Assembly: GCF_029351045.1 (NCBI RefSeq)
Contig: NZ_JARKIN010000001.1
Location: forward strand, 5,797,001-5,861,000
DNA length: 64,000 nucleotides
Source of the DNA: Streptomyces sp. WMMB303
GTDB taxonomy: Bacteria > Actinomycetota > Actinomycetes > Streptomycetales > Streptomycetaceae
Direction: 5' to 3'
Below, in pieces: positions 56,990-64,000 of this stretch (positions are counted from its first letter, which is position 1; each line of letters starts with the position of its first letter). The notes under the pieces were generated by a model, which worked only from the letters and a program-made list of their open reading frames with translations, was not told the DNA's origin and made no database searches. The position numbers were made by a program, and so were the translations under genes.

Positions 56990-58378
56990 TCAGACCGGTT
57001 CTGACGACCTCCGGCCATCCGAGGCGGGCGCTGCCGCCTGCGCCTCCTTCCTGGCCGCGACCCGGCGCCGGCTCCGGAACCAGTGCGGATGCCCTCGTAC
57101 GAAAGTGATCACGAACATGACCTGGATACCGCCCTCGACGAGGATCAGCACGCCGGCGTCCACGGCGCGCAGCACTGGCCCACCGGAAAGCCCCGCCCTC
57201 ATGGCCGACAGCGCTTCGAAGAGCACGCCGAGGGCGATCGGCAGACCGTAGAAAACCGCGACGGACAGCGCCAGGGCGGTCCCTGCTGTCAGAAAGCACG
57301 CGTAGACCCGGGTCGCCCGGCGGTGCTGTGGGGCCAGCTCGGCCGTCGGATCGGCCGGCTTGTCGGGCCGCCGTCGAAGCTGCGACGCGAGGCGGGCGGC
57401 CAGGTGCCGGCTCCAGGCGATCCCGTCGTCGAAAAGGTTGCGGCAGCGCAGCAGATCCCGCAGCACGTAGTACAGGTCGGTGCGCGTGTACACCTGAAGC
57501 TGAAGCGGGATGCACAGCAGCACGGCGAGGGCCAGCGACTGCAGCAGCGCCCGGGGGACGCCGTTGACCGGGGTGTGTGCGAGAACGAGGATCAGCACGC
57601 AGAGCAATCCGAGGTCCCAGACCAGGCCGGCCAGGTAGACCCGGTAGCGCCGCCTTCTCGGCAAGCCCCACACAGCGGTGACATCGGTCTGCAGCACGAG
57701 GTTGTGCAGCCGGGTGCCGAATCCGATCCGCCCCGGACAACCGAGCGACCGTGCGGCTGCCAGATGCATCAGTTCGTGCACGGAGAGAGAGGCCGAGAAC
57801 AGTACCGTGTTGACCAGAACCGCGAACCCGGTGTAATCCGTCCAGAAGAAGTCGGCACCGCGTGGAATCACTCCCGGCTGCGCCACCGCTGTCGCCACGG
57901 CGCACCCCACAAGCAAGACCCACAGCGCTTTCATCGGTGTGCTGAAGACCCAGCCGACATGCCGACTGGTGAGGCGCGGCAGGTGCGGAGCAGGTGCCCC
58001 GTCTGCGGGGTCCGCCACCGAATGGATTCCGACCGCCCGCACGAATCCTTCCTCGATCAGGAGGTCGACGAACTCCCCCGCCTCCACCTCGATTCCCTCG
58101 CAGGCCAGCAGCCGTTCCTGCGCCGCACCGATGGTCATTCCATCGCGCAGCAGGTCGAGAAGCGTTCCGTAGGCAGCCGGCAGTTCGAGGAACTCCCCGG
58201 TCGCGGGACGTCCGATCACCACGGAGTCGGGATCGTCGTCATCAGGGCGCATCACCAGAGAGTGAAAGGTGACTGTCGCTCCCTCCTCTGCTGCCGCGGC
58301 GGTGACTACCTCCACACCCGTAGCGGATGAGGCCGGGTGGTCTGCTGAGACATCGCCCGCGGGTTCGGCTTCCCTCAT
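56990..58378 (-). CDS. PqqD-domain HExxH membrane metalloprotease of RiPP operon
   Basis: A 462-residue protein. Residues about 52-115 form a PqqD-like (peptide-binding) domain: GRPATGEFLELPAAYGTLLD, with helical remainder. The rest is membrane-embedded (about seven to eight helices) with the zinc motif HELMH at 201-205 and TRTDLYYVLRDLL (Asp301), the likely third ligand, as in the peptide zinc metalloprotease group of RiPP clusters. It probably cleaves leader or core at the membrane and may couple to export. ATG 58378 overlaps the E1-like gene as ATGA. Confidence 0.85.
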   Translation of the reverse strand: MREAEPAGDVSADHPASSATGVEVVTAAAAEEGATVTFHSLVMRPDDDDPDSVVIGRPATGEFLELPAAYGTLLDLLRDGMTIGAAQERLLACEGIEVEAGEFVDLLIEEGFVRAVGIHSVADPADGAPAPHLPRLTSRHVGWVFSTPMKALWVLLVGCAVATAVAQPGVIPRGADFFWTDYTGFAVLVNTVLFSASLSVHELMHLAAARSLGCPGRIGFGTRLHNLVLQTDVTAVWGLPRRRRYRVYLAGLVWDLGLLCVLILVLAHTPVNGVPRALLQSLALAVLLCIPLQLQVYTRTDLYYVLRDLLRCRNLFDDGIAWSRHLAARLASQLRRRPDKPADPTAELAPQHRRATRVYACFLTAGTALALSVAVFYGLPIALGVLFEALSAMRAGLSGGPVLRAVDAGVLILVEGGIQVMFVITFVRGHPHWFRSRRRVAARKEAQAAAPASDGRRSSEPV

Positions 58379-59493
58379 CGGGGGACAGCCGTACAGGCGG
58401 GGCAGTCCGGCGCCGGTGTGGCCTCGACCGCGTAGGAGTGGTCCCACCGCGCGAGGTTCCAGTGGAAGACGCGGCCGCGCGTCTGAACCGGCAGTCCCGC
58501 CAGGTGATATTGGATGTCGAGGGCGCAGAGTTGGCCGCTGATGTTGGCACCCGCGGCATTGACGGCGTTGGGCCTTCCCCCTTGCGACAACGGGCGCCCC
58601 TCCGCGTGGTGCTCCCGCTGCATTTCCGCCTTGTACAGACAGTTCCAGCATGCCGTCTCACCGGGCACGAATGAGCCGACCACAGTCATGGGCCCGGTGT
58701 ACAGGCTCATGAACCAGGGGGTCCTGGTCCGCCGCGCGGCCTGGTCGACCCACCTCATGAGATCGGGTAGGGGCTCGTCGGCGCAGAGCACGAAGACATC
58801 GCAGCCCTCCATCAGGGCTACGATCGACTCCGCCCCGTCGGCACGGACCTCGCTGCCGGTCACTTCGACGTTGCTGTTCATGGCCCGTAGCCGGGCCACA
58901 GCACTGGTCACCTTCGGCTTCCCGATCTCGGCTTCCGAGTACAACAACTGCCGGGTGAGATTGGACTCCTCGACCCGGTCGAAATCCGCGACGTGCAGAG
59001 CACCAATGCCACCGACAACCAGTCCGGACGCCACGGCCGACCCGGTTCCACCGACTCCGAGCACGGTCACCCGCGCGCTCTTGATCGCTGACTGGATGTC
59101 ATACGGCGAGCTGCGCGCAGTGGTGTCGATCCAGGAGAAGAAGTGCCGAGGCGGCGCGTAACGGGCGACTTCACGGGCGCTGAGGTTGGCCGGGGGGTCC
59201 GCCCCGGCATCCTCGACGAAGCCGCTGTCGGTCAGGGCCTGGACGACCTCCCGTACGCACTCTTCATCGACATGGGGGTGCGTCTCACCGAACTCGGTGC
59301 ACATCTGCTCCACACTGCGGGTGCCGTCCATGAGGACCAGAACGCGTTCGACAGCACCGTCCTCGTCGTCCTGGATCTCCTGGGCTACGCCGAACTGCGT
59401 TCCGCCGATCAGAATACGTCCGCCGGGGAGGGCCAGGGGCTGGTGCACCTGCTTGATCCGGGGTCTCAGCACGAATGCGCCGCCTTTCTGCAT
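58375..59493 (-). CDS. E1/ThiF-MccB-like adenylating enzyme with N-terminal PqqD-like domain
   Basis: A 372-residue enzyme. Residues about 28-96 are a PqqD-like winged helix probably binding the peptide leader. The E1 fold follows: glycine loop GVGGTGS (146-152), ADFDRVEESNLTRQLLY with Asp170/172, Asn178 and Arg181, then Lys192/194 for ATP. Paired CxxC at 282/285 and 364/367 form the structural zinc site of MoeB/ThiF/MccB. Members adenylate a C-terminal carboxylate. A Cys323 could form a thioester. ATG 59493 has GGAGAGG upstream. Confidence 0.9.
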   Translation of the reverse strand: MQKGGAFVLRPRIKQVHQPLALPGGRILIGGTQFGVAQEIQDDEDGAVERVLVLMDGTRSVEQMCTEFGETHPHVDEECVREVVQALTDSGFVEDAGADPPANLSAREVARYAPPRHFFSWIDTTARSSPYDIQSAIKSARVTVLGVGGTGSAVASGLVVGGIGALHVADFDRVEESNLTRQLLYSEAEIGKPKVTSAVARLRAMNSNVEVTGSEVRADGAESIVALMEGCDVFVLCADEPLPDLMRWVDQAARRTRTPWFMSLYTGPMTVVGSFVPGETACWNCLYKAEMQREHHAEGRPLSQGGRPNAVNAAGANISGQLCALDIQYHLAGLPVQTRGRVFHWNLARWDHSYAVEATPAPDCPACTAVPR

Positions 59494-59503
59494 GTACCTC
59501 TCC

Positions 59504-59521
59504 GTGACAGCGGACTGTCAC
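59504..59521. promoter_or_regulatory. Inverted repeat next to E1-like gene start
   Basis: GTGACAG-CGGA-CTGTCAC, perfect 7-bp arms, ending 11 bp upstream of the start codon; it overlaps the region just before the ribosome site, so it may act as an operator or translational hairpin. Confidence 0.4.
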
Positions 59522-59572
59522 CACCCTTACGCCTGTTCTGGCAGAGGATTGGAGGGTTCCTCCCGCGCGGGC

Positions 59573-59592
59573 CATCCGGACCTATCCGGATG
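59573..59592. promoter_or_regulatory. Inverted repeat upstream of E1-like gene
   Basis: CATCCGGA-CCTA-TCCGGATG, perfect 8-bp arms about 80 bp upstream of the E1-like gene; a candidate operator of an internal promoter. Confidence 0.4.
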
Positions 59593-59770
59593 ACTTCGCG
59601 CCTGTTTGCCGAGTGTCACCTCGTTGTACCGAGCCGCTCAGGGCGGCCTCGGACGAGGAGGTGCAGCATGGCGCGTGGCGGCTGCCCCGCGCACTACCCG
59701 GCGCTCATAGGTGCCGCGGGCCGGCTCCCGGGGCAGCCGCTGCTCCTCGGCACTGCGCTGTCGGATGAAC

Positions 59771-59804
59771 CCAAGCCGGCACCGGGTAGCCGGTGCCGGC
59801 TTGG
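59771..59804 (-). terminator. Attenuator/terminator hairpin after RiPP precursor
   Basis: A perfect 15-bp stem (59771-59785 with 59790-59804) with 4-nt loop, 13 bp past the precursor stop. Partial termination here would give more precursor than enzyme mRNA, the usual RiPP arrangement. Confidence 0.8.
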
Positions 59805-59817
59805 GGCGGGCAAGGTG

Positions 59818-59925
59818 TCAGCCGCCGGCGCCGATGACGCGCCAGCCGGTGGTCTCGACCTTCTCCAGCTTCCTGGCCTTGAGTTCGATCTTCTTCTTCG
59901 CCGGTGCCTGCTTGTCCTGAGCCAT
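59818..59925 (-). CDS. Candidate RiPP precursor peptide, Lys-rich leader and C-terminal Gly-Gly
   Basis: A 35-residue peptide missed by length cut-offs. The N-terminal MAQDKQAPAKKKIELKARKL is basic and probably helical. The C-terminal part, EKVETTGWRVIGAGG, ends in Gly-Gly with no Cys. ATG 59925 has AAGGGGG at good spacing. It is first in an operon with an E1-like enzyme and a PqqD-metalloprotease, followed by a strong hairpin. A Gly-Gly end is what E1/ThiF enzymes adenylate in ThiS and MoaD. That this peptide is the substrate is inference from position, ribosome site and sequence. Confidence 0.8.
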   Translation of the reverse strand: MAQDKQAPAKKKIELKARKLEKVETTGWRVIGAGG

Positions 59926-59951
59926 ACGGCCCCCTTTCGAATCCTGCTCCT

Positions 59952-59971
59952 GCGCTGCCGGGTGGCAGCGC
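59952..59971 (-). promoter_or_regulatory. Hairpin in RiPP precursor 5' leader
   Basis: GCGCTGCC-GGGT-GGCAGCGC, perfect 8-bp stem about 27 nt upstream of the precursor start codon. May stabilise the mRNA. Confidence 0.4.
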
Positions 59972-60000
59972 GAGGGATCCTGACACGGCGATGCGCAAGA

Positions 60001-60016
60001 ACGGTAGACATACCGT
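60001..60016. promoter_or_regulatory. Inverted repeat in RiPP operon promoter region
   Basis: ACGGTA-GACA-TACCGT, perfect 6-bp arms, about 75 bp upstream of the precursor start and next to AT-rich sequence. Candidate operator of the RiPP operon; regulator unknown. Confidence 0.45.
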
Positions 60017-60511
60017 GAAAGAATTTTCCTGACGGGCAGTCACCAAAGACGGCTTCGCGAATGCGATCACGCCTTCAAGTGGAGACCGGATTCCACCGGC
60101 CGTCGACCCCGCCTTCGGGTGGCCATGATTGCCGGTAACCACCCCTGAACAGGGAAAACGGGATACCGACGGTGGCGGCCCCAGGAGGCAGCCGCAGGGC
60201 GGGGCCTTCCGTGAGACCGGGAGCGATCGCAACGGAATCCGGAGTCGCGAAAAATCACCGACGCGGAAGAGGGCAGCGAAGGCGCGGACCGCCGGCCCCA
60301 CACCTGGAATCGGATCGGCCGGTGGAGCGAGGCACGAAAGGTCCGCCAACGACACGAGACGCGGCACCCCCGACTCCGGACCACCGTCTCGACGCGGGGT
60401 CGCCCCGGACCCGAGCCCCTGAAGCACAGCGGTCCGGACGCCGCAAGGAGGCGAGAGGGGTGACCCTGCCGCCCACCCGGGCGCCCGCCTGACCCGAACC
60501 CGCTCCAGGTC

Positions 60512-60560
60512 TTGACTTTCCTATCGGGAAAGTGGTGTGCTCGCTTTCCCAGCAGGAAAG
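60512..60560 (+). promoter_or_regulatory. Promoter with twin operators CTTTCC-N5-GGAAAG
   Basis: TTGACT at 60512-60517 and a weak TGTGCT at 60536-60541 form a promoter. Two perfect inverted repeats with identical arms lie at 60516-60532 and 60544-60560, centres 28 bp apart, one over the -35 and one after the -10. They fit autorepression by the winged-helix protein encoded second in the operon. Confidence 0.65.
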
Positions 60561-60570
60561 TGAGCACACC

Positions 60571-61035
60571 ATGGAGAACACCACTGCGGAGCAGGCCGAC
60601 GAGGCGATGGCCGTCGTGGACAGAGCGCAACGCCAGGTAGCAGCCGAAGTGGGCCTGCCCCGGATCTACTGGTGGGGCATGGCGGTCGGCTGGCTCGCCC
60701 TGGGGCTGATCGACCAGTTCGGGCCCGCGTGGCTGACCGTGGTGGCGACCGTGGGCTTCGGCATGGGGCACTCCGCATTCGCCGCACGCCTGCTCAGCGG
60801 CCGCCGACGCACGGGTCGGCTGCAGGTCAGCGCGGCGGTCGCCGGCCGCCGGGTCCCGTTCGTCGTCGTCGGCATGCTCCTCGGGCTCGTCGGGGTCACG
60901 ATCCTCGCGTCCATGGCGCTCAAGGCGGACGGCACCGGCCATCCGGCCGTCTGGTCGGCGGCGCTGACCGCCCTCGTCACCGGGTTCGGCGGCCCCGAGA
61001 TCTTGCGGACTCTGCTTCGGTGGACGCGCGCATGA
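60571..61035 (+). CDS. Membrane protein cotranscribed with regulator
   Basis: A 154-residue protein with a helical N-terminus (residues 1-30) and four membrane helices (about 33-50, 55-75, 93-115, 125-145). ATG 60571 follows an AGGAAAG-type site; GTG 60532 is in frame but lies in the operator. It overlaps the regulator gene through ATGA. Family unknown; such membrane/regulator pairs often precede ABC transporter genes. Confidence 0.75.
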   Translation: MENTTAEQADEAMAVVDRAQRQVAAEVGLPRIYWWGMAVGWLALGLIDQFGPAWLTVVATVGFGMGHSAFAARLLSGRRRTGRLQVSAAVAGRRVPFVVVGMLLGLVGVTILASMALKADGTGHPAVWSAALTALVTGFGGPEILRTLLRWTRA

Positions 61036-61352
61036 CAGACGCGCGCTTCGACGAGCTGATCCATCCCAGCACCCGGCTCTCGCTCGTCGCGACACTGGCC
61101 GCTGCCGATTGGGCGGAGTTCGCTTTCCTCAGGGAACGGCTCGAGCTGTCCGACTCGGCCCTCTCGAAGCAGCTCACCACACTTGAAGATACCGGGTACA
61201 TCCTCACCGAACGCCGCCTCGAAGGCAGGCGGCGCAGGGTGTACGCGCGGCTGACAGCCACGGGCCGGGACGCCTTCAACGGCCACGTCGCCGCGCTGAG
61301 AATGATCGTCGCCGGGGCCGCCGAGCCGGCCGACAGCCCGGCGCAGCCATGA
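61032..61352 (+). CDS. Winged-helix transcriptional regulator (MarR/PadR-like)
   Basis: A 106-residue one-domain repressor. The DNA-binding part reads TRLSLVATLAAADWAEFAFL, LELSDSALSKQLTTLEDTGY and the wing RRLEGRRRRVYARLT. ATG overlaps the membrane protein stop. Probably binds the twin inverted repeats upstream of its own operon and may control the ABC-2 transporter downstream. Confidence 0.88.
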   Translation: MTDARFDELIHPSTRLSLVATLAAADWAEFAFLRERLELSDSALSKQLTTLEDTGYILTERRLEGRRRRVYARLTATGRDAFNGHVAALRMIVAGAAEPADSPAQP

Positions 61353-61642
61353 CGCGGCCGCCCGAACCCGCCGGTCGGCGGCGTACCCGGGTTCCGGAGC
61401 GTCCCACGGCGGCGTAGGCGTCCGGGCAGCGCAGGACCGGGGGCACCGGCACGGCGGAACGGTCGGACTCCGGCGCCACCGCACCCCGGCATGGGCCCGT
61501 ACCGGGCGCGTACCGAGGTGCGGAACCGGGACCGCGGCGGTGGCCGGGTCCCCGCTGGGCTCAGCGAGAGCCGGCCGCAGGCAGCACGCAGCAGGGACGG
61601 ACGGAACGTCCACCCCTTCATACCCGGAGAAGAGAGGTGTTC

Positions 61643-62578
61643 ATGTCTGATGCGGTCGTCGTGGAAGGACTGCGCAAGAGCTACGGCACGGTGGAGGCTG
61701 TGGCGGGGCTGAGCTTCACCGTCGGACAGGGACAGATCTTCGCGCTGCTCGGGCCGAACGGCGCCGGCAAGTCCACCACGCTGGAAATCCTCGAAGGGTT
61801 CCGCACCCGGGACGGCGGGCACGCGGAAGTCCTCGGGATCGACCCCGGTGACCGGTCCCGGGCGAGGGAACTGCGCGAACGGATCGGCCTGGTGCTGCAG
61901 GACATCGCGGTCGAGCCGTATCTGACGGTCCGCGAGACGCTCGCCCGCAGCGCCGGCTACTACCGGAACCCGCGAGACATCGACGAACTGATCGAACTCG
62001 TCGACCTCTCCGGACTGGAACGGCGGAAAGTGCGCTCGCTGTCCGGCGGACAGAAACGCCGACTGGACCTGGCACTCGGCATGATCGGCAACCCCGGTCT
62101 GCTCTTTCTCGACGAACCGACGACCGGATTCGACCCGAGCGCGCGCCGGAGCGCGTGGCAGGTCGTCCGCAATCTGCGCGAGGCCGGGACCACCGTCCTG
62201 CTCACCACGCACCACATGGAGGAGGCACAGGAACTGGCCGACCGCGTGGCGGTCCTCTCCGCCGGCCGCATCGTGTCCGAGGGAACGCCGGAAAGCCTCG
62301 GCGGGCGCGACACCGCACGGGTGCGCATCGGCTTCGCGCTCCCCGCCGGGTGCACCGCAGCCGATCTGCCGGTACCCGCGACATCGGACGCCGCGGGCCG
62401 ATTCATCGCCGAGACCGACGAACCGACCGCGACGCTGCACCAGTTGACCGACTGGGCGCTGCGCCGCCGCACGGTCCTGGAGCACCTGTCGATCGACCGG
62501 CCGAGCCTGGAGGACATCTACCTCGGCCTCACCGACCGCGGCACCCCGCAACCCGCGATGAGGAGACCTTCACCGTGA
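61643..62578 (+). CDS. ABC transporter ATPase, ABC-2 export type
   Basis: A 311-residue ATPase with Walker A GPNGAGKST, signature LSGGQKRRL, Walker B LLFLDEPTTGFD and switch His in LLTTHHM, plus a C-terminal domain of drug-exporter ATPases. ATG 61643 has AGAGAGG upstream. It overlaps the permease gene (GTGA). The location 1.7 kb from the RiPP precursor makes it a possible exporter of that product. Confidence 0.92.
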   Translation: MSDAVVVEGLRKSYGTVEAVAGLSFTVGQGQIFALLGPNGAGKSTTLEILEGFRTRDGGHAEVLGIDPGDRSRARELRERIGLVLQDIAVEPYLTVRETLARSAGYYRNPRDIDELIELVDLSGLERRKVRSLSGGQKRRLDLALGMIGNPGLLFLDEPTTGFDPSARRSAWQVVRNLREAGTTVLLTTHHMEEAQELADRVAVLSAGRIVSEGTPESLGGRDTARVRIGFALPAGCTAADLPVPATSDAAGRFIAETDEPTATLHQLTDWALRRRTVLEHLSIDRPSLEDIYLGLTDRGTPQPAMRRPSP

Positions 62579-63363
62579 GCACTCTCGCCGTCCAGCACGG
62601 ATCCCGCCGCGACCTCACCGTGGTCCTGCACCAGATCCGCTACGAGCAACTGTCCTTCTGGCGCAATCCGCAGAGTGCGTTCTTCACCTTCGTCCTGCCG
62701 GTCGTGGTCATCGCGGTCTTCGGCATGATGTTCGACGACGTCGCCTCCAGCCCGTACTTCGGCGGCCTCTCGGCCCTCCAATACTACGTGACGACGCTCG
62801 CCGCCATGTCCGTGCTGGGCTCCTGCTACAGCCAGTTGGCCATCGTTCTCTCGACGCGGCGCCAGAACGGGGTGCTCAAGAGGGTCCGGGCCACCCCGCT
62901 GCCGCCGTGGATGTACTTCGTCGGCCTGCTGGCCCACTGCGTGATGGTGAGCATTGTCGATGTGCTGCTCATCGTCGGCGTCGGCCGGCTGTACGGCGTG
63001 CCGATACCGGACGCCGCGGCGTGGCTGCCCCTCGTCACCGCTCTCGTGCTCGGCGCCGCGAGCTTCTGCGCGCTGGGGGTCGCGGTCGCTTCACTGGTCC
63101 GGAACGCGGAGGCCGCCCCCGCTGTCGTGCAGTTCATCCTCTTCCCGCTCGTGTTCCTGTCCGGCACCTACATGCCCATCCACAACGAGATCGTGGAGAA
63201 CGTCACCGCACTGCTGCCGGTGCGGCCGTTCAACCAGGCCCTGCTCCGCGCGGTGCAGGACGGCGGCTTCGCTTGGCAGCACCTCCTCACCCTGCTGATC
63301 TGGGGTGTCGCCGGAGCGGTCGTGGCCGTCCGCCGCTTCCGCTGGGATCCACGGTCCGAATGA
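62575..63363 (+). CDS. ABC-2 type permease
   Basis: A 262-residue permease with six helices and the ABC-2 signature RQNGVLKRVRATPLPPWMYF and FLSGTYMPI. GTG 62575 overlaps the ATPase stop. It pairs with the ATPase encoded just before; the substrate (drug, lipid or peptide) is unknown. Confidence 0.9.
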   Translation: MSTLAVQHGSRRDLTVVLHQIRYEQLSFWRNPQSAFFTFVLPVVVIAVFGMMFDDVASSPYFGGLSALQYYVTTLAAMSVLGSCYSQLAIVLSTRRQNGVLKRVRATPLPPWMYFVGLLAHCVMVSIVDVLLIVGVGRLYGVPIPDAAAWLPLVTALVLGAASFCALGVAVASLVRNAEAAPAVVQFILFPLVFLSGTYMPIHNEIVENVTALLPVRPFNQALLRAVQDGGFAWQHLLTLLIWGVAGAVVAVRRFRWDPRSE

Positions 63364-63443
63364 CCGGCGAACGGTTGTTTCAGCCTGCGCAGGACACGAG
63401 AGAAGAACCGTACAGATCTGGAATGAGAAACGAGGTGGTCAAA

Positions 63444-63698
63444 ATGGCAGGCCGAGGGCGCCGCTACAAGGGGCCGTGGCTGGTGCGGATCCGAGAGCAC
63501 GAAATATCCTGCGCACTGTGCGGAGGCTCGCTGTTCTGGGACCGGGAAGTGCAGCTCAACACCGCCGGCATGAGCCTGATGAACCTGGACTGGGCGAACG
63601 CCTCGGCTCTCGGCCTCCAGTGCGCCGAGTGCTCACGCCTGGAACTGTTCGCCGACAGCAACCAGGCCCGGTTCAGTGCCCCGGAGGAAGAGCCCTGA
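63444..63698 (+). CDS. Small zinc-ribbon protein
   Basis: An 84-residue protein with two CxxC pairs (CALCGGS and CAECSR) about 40 residues apart, forming a zinc ribbon, and a basic start MAGRGRRYKGPW. ATG 63444 has GAGGTGG upstream. Alternative starts are ATG 63360, which overlaps the permease stop (ATGA), and ATG 63423. Possibly nucleic-acid or protein binding; role unknown. Likely last gene of the transporter operon. Confidence 0.75.
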   Translation: MAGRGRRYKGPWLVRIREHEISCALCGGSLFWDREVQLNTAGMSLMNLDWANASALGLQCAECSRLELFADSNQARFSAPEEEP

Positions 63699-63762
63699 GC
63701 TTCCCGTCAGACCCGCGCACACGTACTGCCCGACGTGGGCCGAGGGGCCGACCACTGTGCCG

Positions 63763-64000
63763 TCAGCGTGACAGGGCCGCCAGGCTCAGGAGCAGGTGGG
63801 CGGACTCGGGGTGGTCGATGTCCGAGTGGGCACCGGCGGGGGCCAGCCGGGTGCGGGCGCTGCCGCGGAAGCAGTGGCCGGCGTCGACGTTGACCAGCCG
63901 GTGGTCCAGCGCCGAGAGCCGGTACGGCTCGTGCGGCGCCAGGAGCCGGGTGTGGAACTGGGCGACGGGAGCGGGGCCGGCGCCCGAATGTCCGATACCG
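63763..64000 (-). CDS. C-terminal part of a protein, possibly alpha/beta hydrolase, cut by window edge
   Basis: The minus-strand frame is open from the window edge to TGA at 63763. The 78 residues seen include LDHRLVNVDAGHCFRGSART and LAPAGAHSDIDHPESAHLLL, which could hold the catalytic His of an alpha/beta hydrolase or lipase. Identification is weak without the rest. Confidence 0.5.
   Translation of the reverse strand, partial: GIGHSGAGPAPVAQFHTRLLAPHEPYRLSALDHRLVNVDAGHCFRGSARTRLAPAGAHSDIDHPESAHLLLSLAALSR

Larger units (their letters stand above)
59494..59817. other. Precursor-to-E1 intergenic region
   Basis: About 320 bp with three inverted repeats (59504-59521, 59573-59592 and the hairpin 59771-59804). 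A plus-strand ATG at 59669 has AGGAGG upstream, but its frame runs antisense to the precursor and codes for nothing recognisable. Confidence 0.5.
59926..60570. other. Regulatory region between RiPP operon and plus-strand operon
   Basis: About 645 bp. It contains the RiPP leader hairpin (59952-59971), an inverted repeat (60001-60016) and, at its right end, the promoter and twin operators of the plus-strand operon. The middle, 60017-60510, shows no gene I can support. Confidence 0.5.

Noticed and set aside
56989..57005. GTCAGA-N5-TCTGAC repeat as terminator of the RiPP operon
   Set aside because: Only six pairs and it overlaps the stop codon; too weak to call.
59669..60018. Plus-strand frame with ATG and AGGAGG opposite the RiPP precursor
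   Set aside because: It runs antisense to the precursor, its product has no recognisable pattern, and it crosses the attenuator hairpin; the minus-strand reading explains the region better.
60069..60127. 19-residue minus-strand frame as a second RiPP precursor
   Set aside because: Ribosome site is too far away and the basic sequence lacks the Gly-Gly end or similarity to the 35-residue peptide.

Overview
The window is high-GC actinobacterial chromosome with Streptomyces-type gene content: GTG/TTG starts, GGAGG ribosome sites, ATGA/GTGA gene overlaps, many two-component pairs, and SpoIIE-type phosphatases fused to anti-sigma kinase domains. From memory, the pairing of oligopeptide ABC transporters with an Sdh1-type succinate dehydrogenase resembles the bldK region of Streptomyces coelicolor; I could not check this. 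I saw no tRNA, rRNA, CRISPR array or insertion sequence.

Layout. 1-12.3 kb: end of a membrane protein gene, then two tandem paralogous five-gene oligopeptide transporter operons (binding lipoprotein, two permeases, two ATPases), all on the minus strand and partly homogenised by gene conversion. 12.7-17.2 kb: typA/bipA and an orphan, oddly expanded peptide-binding lipoprotein. 17.7-21.7 kb: a small protein gene and a three-gene succinate dehydrogenase operon. 21.8-29.2 kb: a kinase/regulator pair whose kinase carries a C-terminal extracytoplasmic domain, a PAP2 phosphatase, and an ABC-2 transporter divergent from a second kinase/regulator pair, with a tandem 15-bp repeat between them. 29.3-35.6 kb: two large SpoIIE phosphatase/kinase fusions, a 23-bp minisatellite, a short protein and a GntR regulator. 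35.9-42.8 kb: two unrecognised small genes (one secreted), an ArsR-MFS pair, an FG-GAP lipoprotein and a GH18 chitinase.

43-50.3 kb is a compact class I lanthipeptide locus: exporter, 50-residue FxLD-type precursor, LanC cyclase and full-length LanB dehydratase. 50.8-56.6 kb holds a gene with a PafBC-like DNA-damage promoter, an Eis-type acetyltransferase, a frameshifted LuxR/LAL regulator remnant, a candidate 26-residue membrane microprotein, and a TetR-monooxygenase-Ddn operon with a leaderless promoter.

57-60 kb is the most interesting part. It is a small operon encoding a 35-residue Lys-rich peptide ending in Gly-Ala-Gly-Gly, an E1/ThiF-MccB-like adenylating enzyme with an N-terminal PqqD-like domain, and a PqqD-HExxH membrane metalloprotease. 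I read it as a RiPP (ribosomally made, modified peptide) pathway. A strong hairpin between precursor and enzymes probably sets their ratio. The Gly-Gly terminus suggests C-terminal adenylation, as in ThiS/MoaD chemistry. Next to it, on the plus strand, lie a self-regulated membrane protein/regulator pair with twin operators, an ABC-2 transporter (a possible exporter) and a zinc-ribbon protein. The window ends inside a minus-strand gene, possibly an alpha/beta hydrolase.
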